From NCBI RefSeq assembly GCF_014066305.1, contig NW_023501108.1, positions 28,501 to 92,500 on the forward strand: DNA of 64,000 nucleotides. The letters are read 5' to 3'. A program made the position numbers and the translations under genes. Source of the stretch: Letharia columbiana. Taxonomy: Eukaryota > Ascomycota > Lecanoromycetes > Lecanorales > Parmeliaceae. Positions 24,503 to 35,857 of this stretch are shown piece by piece. The notes below the pieces were generated by a model that ran no database searches, was not told the origin of the DNA, and saw only the letters and a program-made list of their open reading frames with translations. Each line of letters opens with the position of its first letter. Within the stretch, counting starts at the first letter, position 1.

Positions 24503-24671
24503 TATTAAAATTCGAATTACGTAACTCTTAGCGTCTTGGCGATTACGTGATATAATTACGTGATACGCCTTAGCGTATTTATATCTAGTCGCTCTTTTCT
24601 TTATAGTAACTTTATAGTTAATAACTAAGTATCTTATCTTATATTTTTATAGATTATAAGCCTAAGCTCTA
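24503..24671 (+). repeat. 5' LTR of Copia family A
   Basis: Starts TATTAAAATTCG (ancestral TGTTGAAATTCGG, seen at 4475) and carries decayed CACGTGAC boxes. The inner end is placed before TTTGGCAACTATTA (TGG at 24674-24676), a possible primer-binding site, which is a guess from sequence context. Confidence 0.7.
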
Positions 24672-27579
24672 TTTGGCAACTATTATATTATAATTATTAT
24701 TCGCCTCTATAACTACGACTACTTTTAGACTTTTAATATCTATCTTATAATATTTAAAGTCTATTATATAAAGATAGTAGTAGCTATAAAGATATTCTTT
24801 TAATCTTCTTAATAAGGGTATTTTTCTCTCTTAAAATAGTTATAGGCCTAAGCGAGTATAATTCGTTAATAATATAAGGGGCTAAAAGCCGCTATCGCCT
24901 CTACTTTAAGCGAGCTAAGATATATCGCCTTTAGTCGAAATATCGAACTCGCTAAATATATTAAGTATATAATTATATTATTATATAATTAAGTTATATC
25001 GCTAAAGTCTCTTTAAATCTTACTAGCTTTTACTAAATTAGAATACTTAACTTTATTAAAAATAAAGTTATTTTATATTAATATTAACTTTAAAATTATA
25101 TATTAACTATTAAATTAATAGCTATTAATTAAAAGTAATTAAATATTAATATTAATAGTCTAATTATAGTTTAAAGTATTTTAGAGCTAATACTACTATC
25201 TTTCAATACGTCTATAAGCCTATTAAGATTAAAATAATAAGAATATCTTATTAATATTAGCTTCTAGGCCTTTAGAAGCCCCTTAAAGAAGGAGGCTAAG
25301 ATCTTATTATCGAATTTTTTCTTTATAATTATTTATATTCTATTATCATAATTATAAAATTAGAATAATCTTCGAAGTCTTATAATAGTAGTTAGCGATA
25401 TAAATATTCTAGATCTAAATCTTTAAATAAGTAATATAAGAAGAGTATTAATTTCTCTTTAAGAAGAAGATTTATATATCTATAATAACTATACTCTATA
25501 TAATCTTATTAGAAATTAGCCTTTATTTATAAGTTATTTTTATTATTAAATATCTTTTATTTTAATTATATCGCTTATATCTATTATAGCTCTATATATA
25601 AATACTTTTTATTTTTTATATAAGAACTTAAAGCTTAAAGGCGATAGTTAACTAATATTAATAAGATCTTTAAAAACTCTAATAACGATTAGAGTATTTA
25701 TTCTATTTTCGCTATTTTATTAAATAATAATTTTATTAATCTTAAATTTAAAGCTAGCGAAGATATTCTTAGCCCTTTAAGCGATATTAAGCTATTTAAT
25801 CTTTATATTAAGAAATCTATTATATTTACTTTAAAGTTACTCTTAGAATCTTTCTCTAAATTTATTATTTTATCTAAAATAATAACTAAATTATTATTAT
25901 TATCGCCGCTATCGCTCTCTCTATTAATATTCTATATATCTTTATCTAGACTATCTTTTAGTAATAATAAATTTAAATAATTAATTATAGCGTTTTATAA
26001 TTAATATTTTTAATTAATCTTAATTTAATAAGAGTAGTTTCTCTCTAATCTTTATCGCTATTCTAAAATCTAATATAAGATATATTAGATAAAGATAAGA
26101 TATTAAGAGCTAATTAATACTTAATAATCTTTTATTTTTTATTAAAATTACGAAGTTTAAAACTTATATAACTATTTTTTAACATCTTAAATATAATAAT
26201 TATTAGCTTATCGAGATTAATTATAATAATAAGAATTCTTAAATAATATTAAACGCTATCGCTAAATATTATAAATCTAAAAGCTTTAAACTCTATATAA
26301 AGCTAATTCGCTAATTACTCGATATTACTCTTACTTTTAAAAAAAAGAATTAATATAAAAAGAATTTTTATAAGATTATTATTAAAATCGCTAGTTTATA
26401 TAAATCGCTCGCTCTATTAAAACTCTTTTTAATTTAACTCTTTCTTATAAAACTTAAAAACTCTTTTAATATCTTTATAATTATTTATATTTAGATTTAT
26501 AAGCTATATAATAATAAGATTATTAAATTTAATAAGATTATCTATATCGCGATAAATAAAGAGATTTATCTACTATTATTTAAAGACGATAATATTATTA
26601 TATACGCTATTTATAATAATAGCGATAAAAATAAAGATAAGTAGTTCGCTAAATATTATAAAATCGACGACTTAAAAGTTAATCGCGAAACTTATCTTTT
26701 ATATAAAGCCGTTAAATATAAATTTAGATATTCTTCCGCTAAATACTAAATTAAGTTCTCTTATCTAAAATTTAAAAAGTTTATATCGAATAAAAAAAAG
26801 AAGAAGAAGACTTAAATTATCGCGATTAATTTTAATAATATAAAGAAGAGTCTTAGTATTAAGCGTAAGCGTATTAAAGAGATATTTTTTAATATCTCTA
26901 CTTTAGAGGAGAATAAATATCTTAATATTAACTATATCTTTCTAAAAGAATTAAATTTAATTATATATTATATAAATTCTAATCTCGATAATTTTAATAT
27001 TCTCGATATAATTAATAATAAGAAAGTTATTAATTTAATAGTTATTAATTTTAATTTAAAGTATAACTTAATAATTACTAACTTCGTTAATCTATACTCT
27101 TATATAATAATAAACTCTAACTACTCTTACTATTTCTTTATTAATTATTTAATATTTATTATCTATAAAAAGATCTACTCTTACTTTATTCGCGATATTA
27201 AAAATAATTAAATTTAATCTCTTAATCGCGATATTATTAGCTTAAATTACTTCATTTAAGATAAGTATATAAATATTACTTTATTTAACGTCTTATATAT
27301 ATTTAATATAGATATTAATCTTCTTTTTATTAATAAACTCTTAAATTTTAATATTATAATTATTTTTTATAAGATTAACTACGCTTTAATTAAAGATAAT
27401 CTAAAGCTTATAAATACTTATAATTAAGATTTATTCTTTCTTAACCTCTAAAATAATTTAAATAGTATCTTAGCGATATATAGTATTTCTTTAAACTCGA
27501 TTTATTAACTCTAATATATTTATATAAGCTATTTAAATTAGTAAAATTTAAATAAGCTCCTCGCTATAGCGATAGATAT

Positions 27580-28130
27580 AGATTTTATTAAGAATATCGC
27601 GAATAAATATATTTATAAGTACTATATTATAGAACGCTAAAAGACTATTCTTTATATTAATCCTACTACGCCCGATATATAACTAGACGAATTTATTTAT
27701 AGCGATCTTATAGAGTCTTTATTCTCTACTAATTTTAATAACTATAAATACTTTATAATATTTAAAAATAATTTTATCTTCTACTTTAAAGTCTACTATA
27801 TTCGCTATAAGAGTAAGATCTTCGCTATATTTTTATAATTTAAGATTTATCTTAAATTATATAACTATAAAATCTCTTATATTCGCCTTAATAATAGAGG
27901 CGAGTATATATTTAAAGTCTTTCTTAATTATCTCGCTCTATCGAATATTAAATAGAAATTTATTATCTTTAATAACTCTTAGATAAATAATATAATTAAG
28001 CGTTTTAGATAAACTCTACTATATAAGATATATCTTATTCTATTAAGCTTTAATCTTAATAAATTCTTTTAATCTAAAATTATTATTATCGCTAATTATT
28101 TAATAATATAATTATCTAATATTAAAATTA
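27580..28130 (+). pseudogene. Copia integrase, RIP-inactivated
   Basis: A stop-tolerant frame reads a FIHSDLIGPLF-like segment near 27690-27730, a Tyr-Lys-Tyr-Phe stretch at about 27740, then NNRGEYIFKVFL near 27890 (family DNGGEY..F) and a late core segment containing a decayed ERF motif near 28000. These are the D and E motifs of the Copia DDE integrase. Stops fall on family Gln/Trp positions. It would have inserted the element cDNA; it cannot be made. Confidence 0.8.
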
Positions 28131-29039
28131 TTATAATTTCTTTTAAGACCTTCTATTAATAAAAGTTTATTCTTTCTTATTTACGTATAATCGATTTTAT
28201 CACTTACGCGATAAAATAAATTTAGAAAAAGCTTATAAATTAAAGTAAAAAGTATATATTACTAAGATATAAAGGGAAATATATCTTTTAATTATATAAT
28301 CTTATTAAGAAGATAATTATTCGCGCTAATAGCGTATACTTTATAAAAAAATAACCTCTAATTATAGATTTAAAAGAAGAAATTAAGATTTACGAGTTTT
28401 TAAATAAGCGATAATATTTAATAATATTAGTATTCGCTATAAGAGAAATATTAAATAAGTAGCGTATTACTAATATTTCGAAAGACGTTAAATCTAAAGA
28501 AGTATTAGAAGATATTATATCTATAATTAAAATAGCTATTAAATCTTTAATAACTTTAAGATCTTTAATATTTATAAGATTAAGATTAAATTTTCTCTAA
28601 TTAATTAATAAGAAAGCGCTTTCGCGAAGATCTATATAAGAGTCTTTAATATAATAAATTTAATTAATTACGCGAGAGCTCTTAATTTAAATACTTTTAA
28701 TATAAATTACTTAATTTATTTAATTAAATACTATATCTATATCTATATTAATAATTTAATCTATATTATCTATATAAGAAATTTTCTTAGACTTAAATTT
28801 ATTATTTATTATTATTAAAGTTATATAAGCTATTCGCGAAGATTATAAATTAAACGCTATTTAAAGAATATTATATAATTATTTAAATCTTATAATTTTA
28901 AATCTATAAAATCTATCTCTTAACCCTCTTTCGAGAATCTTTATAATATTCGCCTTACTTATAAATTATATTAATAAATTAAATATTTTTAAGTCTATTA
29001 TTTATAAGTAGGCTATATCTAATTAACTATCTTAAATAA

Positions 29040-29800
29040 ATTAAAAACTTTTTATAAAGAATAAATATAAATCTCTTATAAATAATAATACTTAATATCT
29101 TATCTAGGCGTCTTTTAAAGCTTATATTCTAAGAAATAAATAGATTTATATCTTAAAATAAGATCTTAATAAAAAAATTACTCGCTATAAGATACGCTAG
29201 ATTATTTAAGAATTCGAATAATAGAAGAGTTATAATTATTATAATACTTTCGCGTTAATAATAAAGTCTATAAGTTATAAGATAATTTTCGCGTTTATAA
29301 TTACTTTAAATTAAGATCTAAAGTAAATAAATATTAAAATTATCTTTCTATATAATAATATAAAGAAAGAGATTTATATATATTAATTCGATAGCTTTAA
29401 TAAAGATAATATTAAGATTTATAAGCTAAATAAGATACTTTATAATTTAAAGTAATTCTCTTAAGTCTAATATTAATATTTCTCGAAGTATATAAAGAAG
29501 CTAAGTCTTCTCTCTATCGAATTAAATAATAGCGTATTTATAGACTTTAAAGAGAGTATTATTATAGCGCTCTATATCGATAATATCTTAATTATTAATC
29601 TTAGTAAAGTCGAGATTTAGCGAATTAAAAAGAGATTTAACGCGAAGTTTTATATATCGAATTTAGAATTATATATCTACTACTTAAATATAACTATTAA
29701 AAGAAATTATTATAGCGATATTCTTCGTCTAGAATAAGAGGCTTATATTACTTAATTCTTAAATTATTTTAACTATTAAAATCTTATCTCGATATTAATA
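29040..29800 (+). pseudogene. Copia reverse transcriptase, RIP-inactivated
   Basis: One frame reads the Copia series: a YKARQVIQGFEQ-like segment (about 29190-29230), TFLYNNIKKEIYI (about 29340), and LYIDNILIIN with the catalytic YVDD box as Tyr-Ile-Asp-Asn at 29573-29584. The second catalytic Asp is AAT (Asn), explained by TpG to TpA in GATGAT. Many TAA/TAG codons replace Gln. Not functional. Confidence 0.85.
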
Positions 29801-29869
29801 TCTCTTAAGATTAGTTATAAACTAGCTTCCGTCGAAGAGAGCTATATCGCTTTAAGAAAATTATAAAAG

Positions 29870-30500
29870 AACTATTAATTCGCGATAAGATCTCTTATAT
29901 ATATTATACTCGATATTTATTTTAATATCGCTTACGCGATATTATTAATAAATCGCTATTTAGTTAACTCGACTTTAGCGTATTAAAATATAATTATTTA
30001 AATCTTTCGATATCTAAGAGATATAGTATACTACGAACTTATATATAAAGGCTTTCTTTAAGAGCTTATTAATTATATTAATTCTAATTAAATTAATAAT
30101 ATAACTTAAAGATCTATATCTAACTATCTCTTTAATATAAAAAGTAATATAATTAATTAATTATCTAAGCGTTAAGCTATTATAATATTATTTATTTATA
30201 AAATAGAGTATATTAATTAGATATAGACTATTAAGAAAGCGATTTAACTAAAAAATCTATTTAATTAACTTCTTCGCCTTAACGATATAGACTTTAAGAT
30301 TATTATTATTTTCGATAATAATTAAAGCGTAATTACTCTCGTAAAGAATATTTAATTTTATACTCATATTAAGTATATTAATATTATCTATTATTTTATA
30401 TAGAAAAAGATTAATAATAATACTATAAATATATAATATATTTTTACTAATAAATAAATAGCTAATAGACTTATTAAGGCCCTTTATCTAGATAAATTTA
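29870..30500 (+). pseudogene. Copia RNase H, RIP-inactivated
   Basis: The frame at 30245-30500 reads LKNLFN-stop-LLRLNDIDFK, FDNN-stop-SVITLVKN, HIKYINIIYYFI and ANRLIKAL, matching the ED(N)Q-A-L, RTKHIDIRYHFIR and ADGLTKPL motifs that close Copia pol. Four of the stops in this stretch fall exactly on conserved Gln/Trp positions. This marks the C-terminus of the polyprotein at about 30500. Confidence 0.85.
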
Positions 30501-30559
30501 TTATTTTTTAAGACGCCTTCGAGGTAAAAGCTATATCTACTTACCCCTTAAATAGTCGC

Positions 30560-31003
30560 TAATCTTACTACTATCTTAATATAGCCTTATTTTATAAAAG
30601 AAGCTATTCTACTATATCTATATCTAAATTTAGAGAAGCCGCCTACTATTATCTACTTTAGAAAAGCTATTTTATTAATTCTCATACTATAAAAAATTAA
30701 TTTAAGTCGCTTATCGAGCCGCTATATTAGACTTAACACTCTACAAACTCGCTATTTTATATCGAAATAGCTATTTCTTTAGCGCTACTAGCTACTATCG
30801 CTATTAAAACTCTTAAAGCTCTTTTAAAAAACCTATATCTATTCGTTATTAATATCTCGAGTATTATACCTTCAAATTACCGCTATTCATAGCCACTATT
30901 ATTAAGAATTAGATTATCTAAAACAACCTCTTATAGAGATCTTATAGCCGGCGATATACAGCTAGAAGGATTTCTTTTAATTATTTTATTCAGTTATTCT
31001 CAC
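30560..31003 (+). other. Copia 3' region shared with second Copia family, partly RIPed
   Basis: Contains an AAACTCGCTATTTTATATCGAAATAG-type block, a CTTATAGCCGGCGATA-type block and the end TTTATTCAGTTA. The same blocks in the same order lie at 46560-46855 behind the other Copia remnant, so this is a conserved downstream part of related elements. RIP fades out across this interval. Confidence 0.6.
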
Positions 31004-31224
31004 AAATATCCTTCGGCCTCGAATCGATCGATTTTTGATATACACCAGATGGCCTGAAAATAAAATTTTTAAAAAACCGCTTTTTGACAAAAAGTGGAAT
31101 TTGAATCGAATTTTGGTGGGGACCTGATCTGACATAGTCGTTTTTAGATTTCGATTTTTCACTTTACCTACCCTATTTTGGACGTCGCGAACTTTGAATC
31201 TCGCGTTTTTTAATTTCGTTTATA

Positions 31225-31254
<30 letters not shown>
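31225..31254 (+). repeat. Poly-G tract of 30 bases
   Basis: Thirty consecutive G residues, followed by TGTATT. Such a run can fold as a G-quadruplex and is prone to slippage and sequencing error. It is out of character with a ~20-25% GC neighbourhood. Confidence 0.95.
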
Positions 31255-31255
<1 letters not shown>

Positions 31256-31450
31256 GTATTTTCACGCTAGCTACCCGGCACTAACTCACCTTAACTTACT
31301 CTAACTATTTAACTTAATTTTACTTTCAACGCTAACTCACTTTAATAACCCGGCGAAAATCGACTAAGTTATTTCACTCTATTTACCCGGTTTTGACACC
31401 GTTAGCGTTAAACTTCGTGTTCACTGGGTTTCGCTTATAAGAGGATACGT

Positions 31451-31461
31451 GCGAAGGGGAG
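31451..31461 (+). promoter_or_regulatory. Polypurine tract (plus-strand primer) of Copia A
   Basis: GCGAAGGGGAG lies directly before the LTR start TATTGAAATT. Position and composition are those of an LTR-retrotransposon polypurine tract, which resists RNase H and primes second-strand synthesis. Confidence 0.7.
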
Positions 31462-31568
31462 TATTGAAATTCGGATCACGTGACTCTTGGCGTCTTGGCG
31501 GTCACGTGACATAATCACGTGACACGCCTTAGCGTGTTCGTATCTAGTCGCTCTTTCCTCCATAGTTT
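31462..31568 (+). repeat. 3' LTR of Copia family A, truncated, un-RIPed
   Basis: Reads TATTGAAATTCGGATCACGT and follows the 5' LTR to CCTCCATAGT, then breaks into unrelated AT-rich DNA. It preserves the ancestral LTR sequence, so it is the reference for counting RIP changes in the other two copies. It lacks the 3' third of the LTR. Confidence 0.85.
31477..31523 (+). promoter_or_regulatory. Three CACGTGAC boxes in the Copia LTR
   Basis: CACGTGAC occurs at 31477-31484, 31503-31510 and 31516-31523. CACGTG is the core of bHLH (Cbf1/Pho4/SREBP-like) sites. In the RIPed LTR at 24503 they have become TACGTAAC or TACGTGAT. Location early in the LTR suits promoter elements in U3; that function is inferred. 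Confidence 0.5.
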
Positions 31569-32162
31569 CACATATTTTTAATCATTTAATAACTTTATTA
31601 TTTTCTTATTAAATATTTTAAAGATATTTTTTATTTATTCTTAAGGTAAATTATAAAGCGTAAATTTACGTCTTTAATACTATTTAAATAATTTTAATAT
31701 TTAATCTTATATAAATATTTTTATATATAAAATAATTTTTTATTTTTAAAGATCGCTTATTAAAGATTTTTTTAATTATAAAATAAAAGATCGACTTTTA
31801 AATAAAAGAATTTTTTTAAAATTAAAATTTATAATTATTAAGTAAGAAATTTAAATATCTTTATTATTAAAGTTTACTCAATAAATAACTCTAATTAAAA
31901 AATAATATATATATTATTTAATTATCGATATAACTTTTTTTTTTTACTATTAAAGTTTTAATTTTTTTAAATTATTTAAATAAAAAATATAAGTTTTTAT
32001 AGAAAAAAAAATTTAATAAATTTAATCTTATAATTATTAAAGCGTAAGAAATTTAAATATTATTAATTAAAGTTCGTTTACTAAAGATCGTTTATCTATT
32101 TACTTAATAATTTTAAAAGATTTAAAAAAAATATATAAATTTAATTTATAAATCTTTATTTA
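31569..32162 (+). repeat. R1 (Helitron-like) remnants, 3' parts
   Basis: Two overlapping or tandem R1-derived stretches. The words TTTATAATTATTAAAGCGTAAGAAATTTAAATA, TTCGTTTACTAAAGATCG and the end TTTAATTTATAAATCTTTATTTA (to about 32160) are RIPed versions of the intact copy at 38131-38577 read on its minus strand. Confidence 0.55.
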
Positions 32163-35100
32163 TATTAAATAAATAAATAAAAATTTAAATTTTTTTAAAA
32201 ATTAAAGAAATAATTTATTATTATTTTAAATAAGTCTTAATATTTAATATTTATTTTAAAATAAATAAAATATTCTAAATAATATTTAATAATAATTAAT
32301 TTTATAATTAATTTTATACTTTAAATATTATTTAAATTAATTTTAAAAAATATAATTTAAAGTTTTTAATTATTAAGATAATTAAAATAATAATAATAAT
32401 ATTATATTATATTTATATTATTAAAAATAGAATATTAAATATATTAGAATAATTAAAAAATTAATTATTAATTTATAAAATATATAAATATTTATATATA
32501 TAAAATAGATAATTAATAATAATTATTAATTATTAATTTTAAATAATATATAATATATTATATAATAATTAAAGAAATTAATATTATAATATTTCTTAAT
32601 AATCTTATAAAATTAGATTCTTTAAATTTTAATATATTATATTTTATATATATTAATTTTTAAATCTTACGCTTTATATTTAAAATTAATTATTTACTTA
32701 ATTTTATTAAATATATAAAAAATCTTAATAAAAAAAAATAAAAAAATATTATAACTTTTAAATATTTATTTTAAAATCTTAAAATAATATAAGAATTTTA
32801 ATATTTTATTTATATTATTTCGAGATTAATAATTTATTTATATTATTTCGAGATTAATAATTTATTTATATTATTTTAAAATTTTAAAATAATTTAAAAA
32901 TTTTTAATATTTTATTTATATTATTTCGAGATTAATAATTTATTTATATTATTTTAAAATTCTAAAATAATATAAAAAGTTTTAATTAATTTAAATTTTT
33001 ATATAATATAAAAGTTTTTTATTTATATTAATTTCGAAATTTTAAATAAAATAATAGAATTTTAATTTAATATTTTTTATATAGAAATTAAATAGTAATA
33101 ATTCTTTTATTAATAAATATAAATTAAAAAAATAAACTATTATTATAAGATATATTTATTTATAAATAATTATTAAAGATTTAATTTAATATCTATATTA
33201 GAAAGTATAAAAATATTTAATATTATTTTATTTACTTTTAAATTTATAATTTATTAAAAATAAAATATTAAATATATTAAAATAATTAAAAAATTAATTA
33301 TTAATTTATAAAATATATAAATATTTATATATATAAAATAGATAGTTAATAATAATTATTAATTATTAATTTTAATAATATATAATATATTATATAATAA
33401 TCGAAGAGATTAATATTATAATATATATTAATAAAAATCTATAAATTAATTTTTTATTAATTATTTTTTAATTAGAGTTATTAAATAAATAGATAAATAA
33501 ACTTTAATAAATAAACTTTAATAAAAGATATTTAAATTTCTTATACTTTAATAATTATAAGATTAAATTTAATAATTAATTTTTCTTTAAAGACTTATAT
33601 TTTATTCTATAATTTAAAAAAAAATTAATAAAAAATAAGAAAGTTATTCTATATATTAATAATATATATTTATTTTTTTAATAATAATAAATATTAATTT
33701 ATTTATTTATAATAATTTAATCGATTTAATTAAAAAGCGTAATAACTTTAAATTTATAATTTATTATATATATAAATTTAAGATTTTTATATTTTATTTT
33801 ATTTTATTTTATTATATATATTAATATAAAAAGATAAATTTTTATTATTATAATATTTTTAAATTATTTTAATATCTTTAATATCTATTAATTTATTAAT
33901 TTTTTAATAAAATATTATTTATTATTTTAAATATTAATAAATAATAAATTTTTATAAATAAAGATTTAAACTATATCGAGTTAATTTTAAAATTTAATAA
34001 AAAAAAATTTATACGCTTAAATCTTTAATATATTATTAATATATATAAAAAAATAAAATAGAGCTAATTTAAAAAATTTTAAATTTATATATATAATTAA
34101 TTATAAATTTAAAATTATTATATTCTTTAATTAGATTAATTAATTTATTATAAATAATATAAATAAAGATTTATAAATTAAATTTATAAAATTTTTTTTA
34201 ATTAAAGTTATTAAGTAAATAAATAAATAATTTTTAATAAGTAATTTTTAATAAGTAATATTTTAAATTTTTTACGCTTTAATAATTATAAAATTAATTT
34301 AAAAATTCTTTTTTATTTAAAAGTCTATATTTTATTCTATAATTTAAAAAAGGAAACTTAAAATTTTAATAAAAAATAAAAAAGTTATTCTAAAATTAAA
34401 TAATATATATCTATTTTTTAATTAGAGTTATTTAATTATTCTATTTTTTTAATAATTATAAATATTAATTTATTTATTTATAATAATTTAATTAATTTAA
34501 TTAAAAAGTATAATAAATTTTAATTAATAATTAATTATATATATAAATTTAAAATTTTCTAATTTAATCTTATTTTTTATTTAATTTTATTATTTATTAT
34601 ATATATATTAATGATATATTAATTTCTTTAACTATTATATAATATATCGTATATTATTAAAACTAATAATTATTAGTTATTATTAGCTATCTATTTTATA
34701 TATATAAATATTTATATATCTTATAAATTAATAATTAGTCTTTTAATTAGTTTCTAATATATCTAATATTCTATTTTTAATAAATTATAAATTTAAAAAC
34801 GAGTAAAATAATATTAAATATTTTTATATTTTCTAATATAAATATTAAATTAAGTTTTTAATAATTATTTATAAATAGATATATTTTATAATAATAATCT
34901 ATTTTTTTAACTTATATTTATTAATAAGAGAATTATCGCTATTTAATCTCTATATAAAAAATATTAAATTAAAATCTTTATTTTATTTAAGATCTTAAAA
35001 TAATATAAATAAATTATTAAAATTTTTAAATTATTATAAGATCTCGAAATAATATAGATAAATTATTAAAACTTTTATATTATTTTAAAATCTCGAAATA

Positions 35101-35325
35101 ATTTAAATAAAATATTAAAAACTCTTATATTATTTTAAGATTTTAAAATAAATACTTAAAAAGTCTTAATACTCTTTTTATTTTTTTATTAAAGTTTTTT
35201 ATAAATTTAATAAAATCGAATATTAATCTCGAATATAAAGTGTAAATTTAAATATTAATATATATAAGATTTAATATATTAAGATTTAGAGAATTTAATT
35301 TTTAAAATTATTAAAAAATATTATA
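32163..35325. repeat. ~3-kb R2/R1 composite block, copy 1
   Basis: Contains two R2 units on the minus strand (first ending about 32597, second about 32650-33430), an inverted R1 (33440-33830), a short plus-strand R1 tip (about 34045), another minus-strand R1 (about 34160-34605), and an R2 on the plus strand (34610-35325). The same arrangement recurs at 37662-40870. It holds no gene. 32646/32647 is the empty counterpart of the R1 insertion at 38131-38577. Confidence 0.65.
34610..35325 (+). repeat. Repeat R2, full-length-like copy
   Basis: About 0.7 kb, beginning with TTAACTATTATATAATATATCG and containing TATTTTATATATATAAATATTT, then about four ~55-bp units with GATCTCGAAATAATAT. The next R2 start follows head to tail at about 35325, so R2 can occur in tandem. 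No TIR or coding signal was found. Confidence 0.55.
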
Positions 35326-35477
35326 ATATTAATTTTTTTAATTATTATATAATATATTATATATTATTAAAATTAGTAATTACTAGCTATTATTAATTAT
35401 CTATTTTATATATATAAAAATTTATAAATTTTATAAAGTAAAAATTAGTCTTTTAATTATAATTATTTAATATTTAA
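35326..35477 (+). repeat. R2 5' fragment, second tandem copy
   Basis: Repeats the R2 start (TTTTTTTAATTATTATATAATATATTATATATTATT) and breaks off at about 35477 where a truncated R1 begins. Confidence 0.55.
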
Positions 35478-35857
35478 TTTTTAATAGAATTTATATATAT
35501 AGCTAATTATAAATTTAATAGATTTATACTTTTTAATTAGATATTATAAATAAATAAATTAATAATTATAATTATTAAAAATCTCGCTTTTTATTAAAAA
35601 AATAGATATATATTATTTATATATAAAATAACTTTTTTATTTTCTATTAAAATTTTAAGATTTTTTTTTAAATTATAAAATGAAAAATATAAGTTTTTAT
35701 AAAAAAAGAAATTTTAAATTTAGTTTTATAATTATTAAAGCGTAAAAAATTTAAATATTATTTATTAAAGTTTATTTATTAAAAATTATTTATCTATTTA
35801 CTTAATAATTTTAATTAAAAAAAACGATTATAAATTTAATTTATAAGCCTTTATTTA
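35478..35857 (+). mobile_element. R1 short copy, 5'-truncated, abutting the next copy
   Basis: Enters R1 at its GAATTT.TATAT.TAGC position and runs to the 3' end CCTTTATTTA at 35857. The next base starts another R1 (TTAGTATATATAA), so two copies lie head to tail with no intervening base, an arrangement described for Helitrons. Confidence 0.55.

Larger units (their letters stand above)
31004..31461 (+). other. Un-RIPed 3' leader to the Copia 3' LTR
   Basis: Normal frequencies of CA and TG return abruptly here. No frame has coding character. Motif pairs GCTAACTCACTTTAA / CACTAACTCACCTTAA and two ACCCGG words give it a loosely repetitive texture. It includes the 30-base G tract and ends in the polypurine tract. 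Confidence 0.6.
24503..31568 (+). mobile_element. Near-complete Ty1/Copia retrotransposon, family A, 7.07 kb
   Basis: LTRs at both ends start TATT(A/G)AAATTCG. Between them are, in Copia order, gag/protease region (not resolved), integrase (27580-28130), reverse transcriptase with YVDD relic at 29573-29584, and RNase H with a KHIDIRYHF-like motif at 30366-30400. Integrase before reverse transcriptase identifies Copia rather than Gypsy. A polypurine tract GCGAAGGGGAG abuts the 3' LTR. Everything to about 31000 is RIPed; the last 560 bp are not. The 3' LTR is cut short at about 31568. It is homologous to the minus-strand copy at 1-4475. Confidence 0.9.

Noticed and set aside
24670..24690. TTTGGCAACTATTA as a definite tRNA primer-binding site
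   Set aside because: Position is right but I could not match it to a particular tRNA 3' end, and RIP obscures both ends, so it is used only as a tentative LTR limit.
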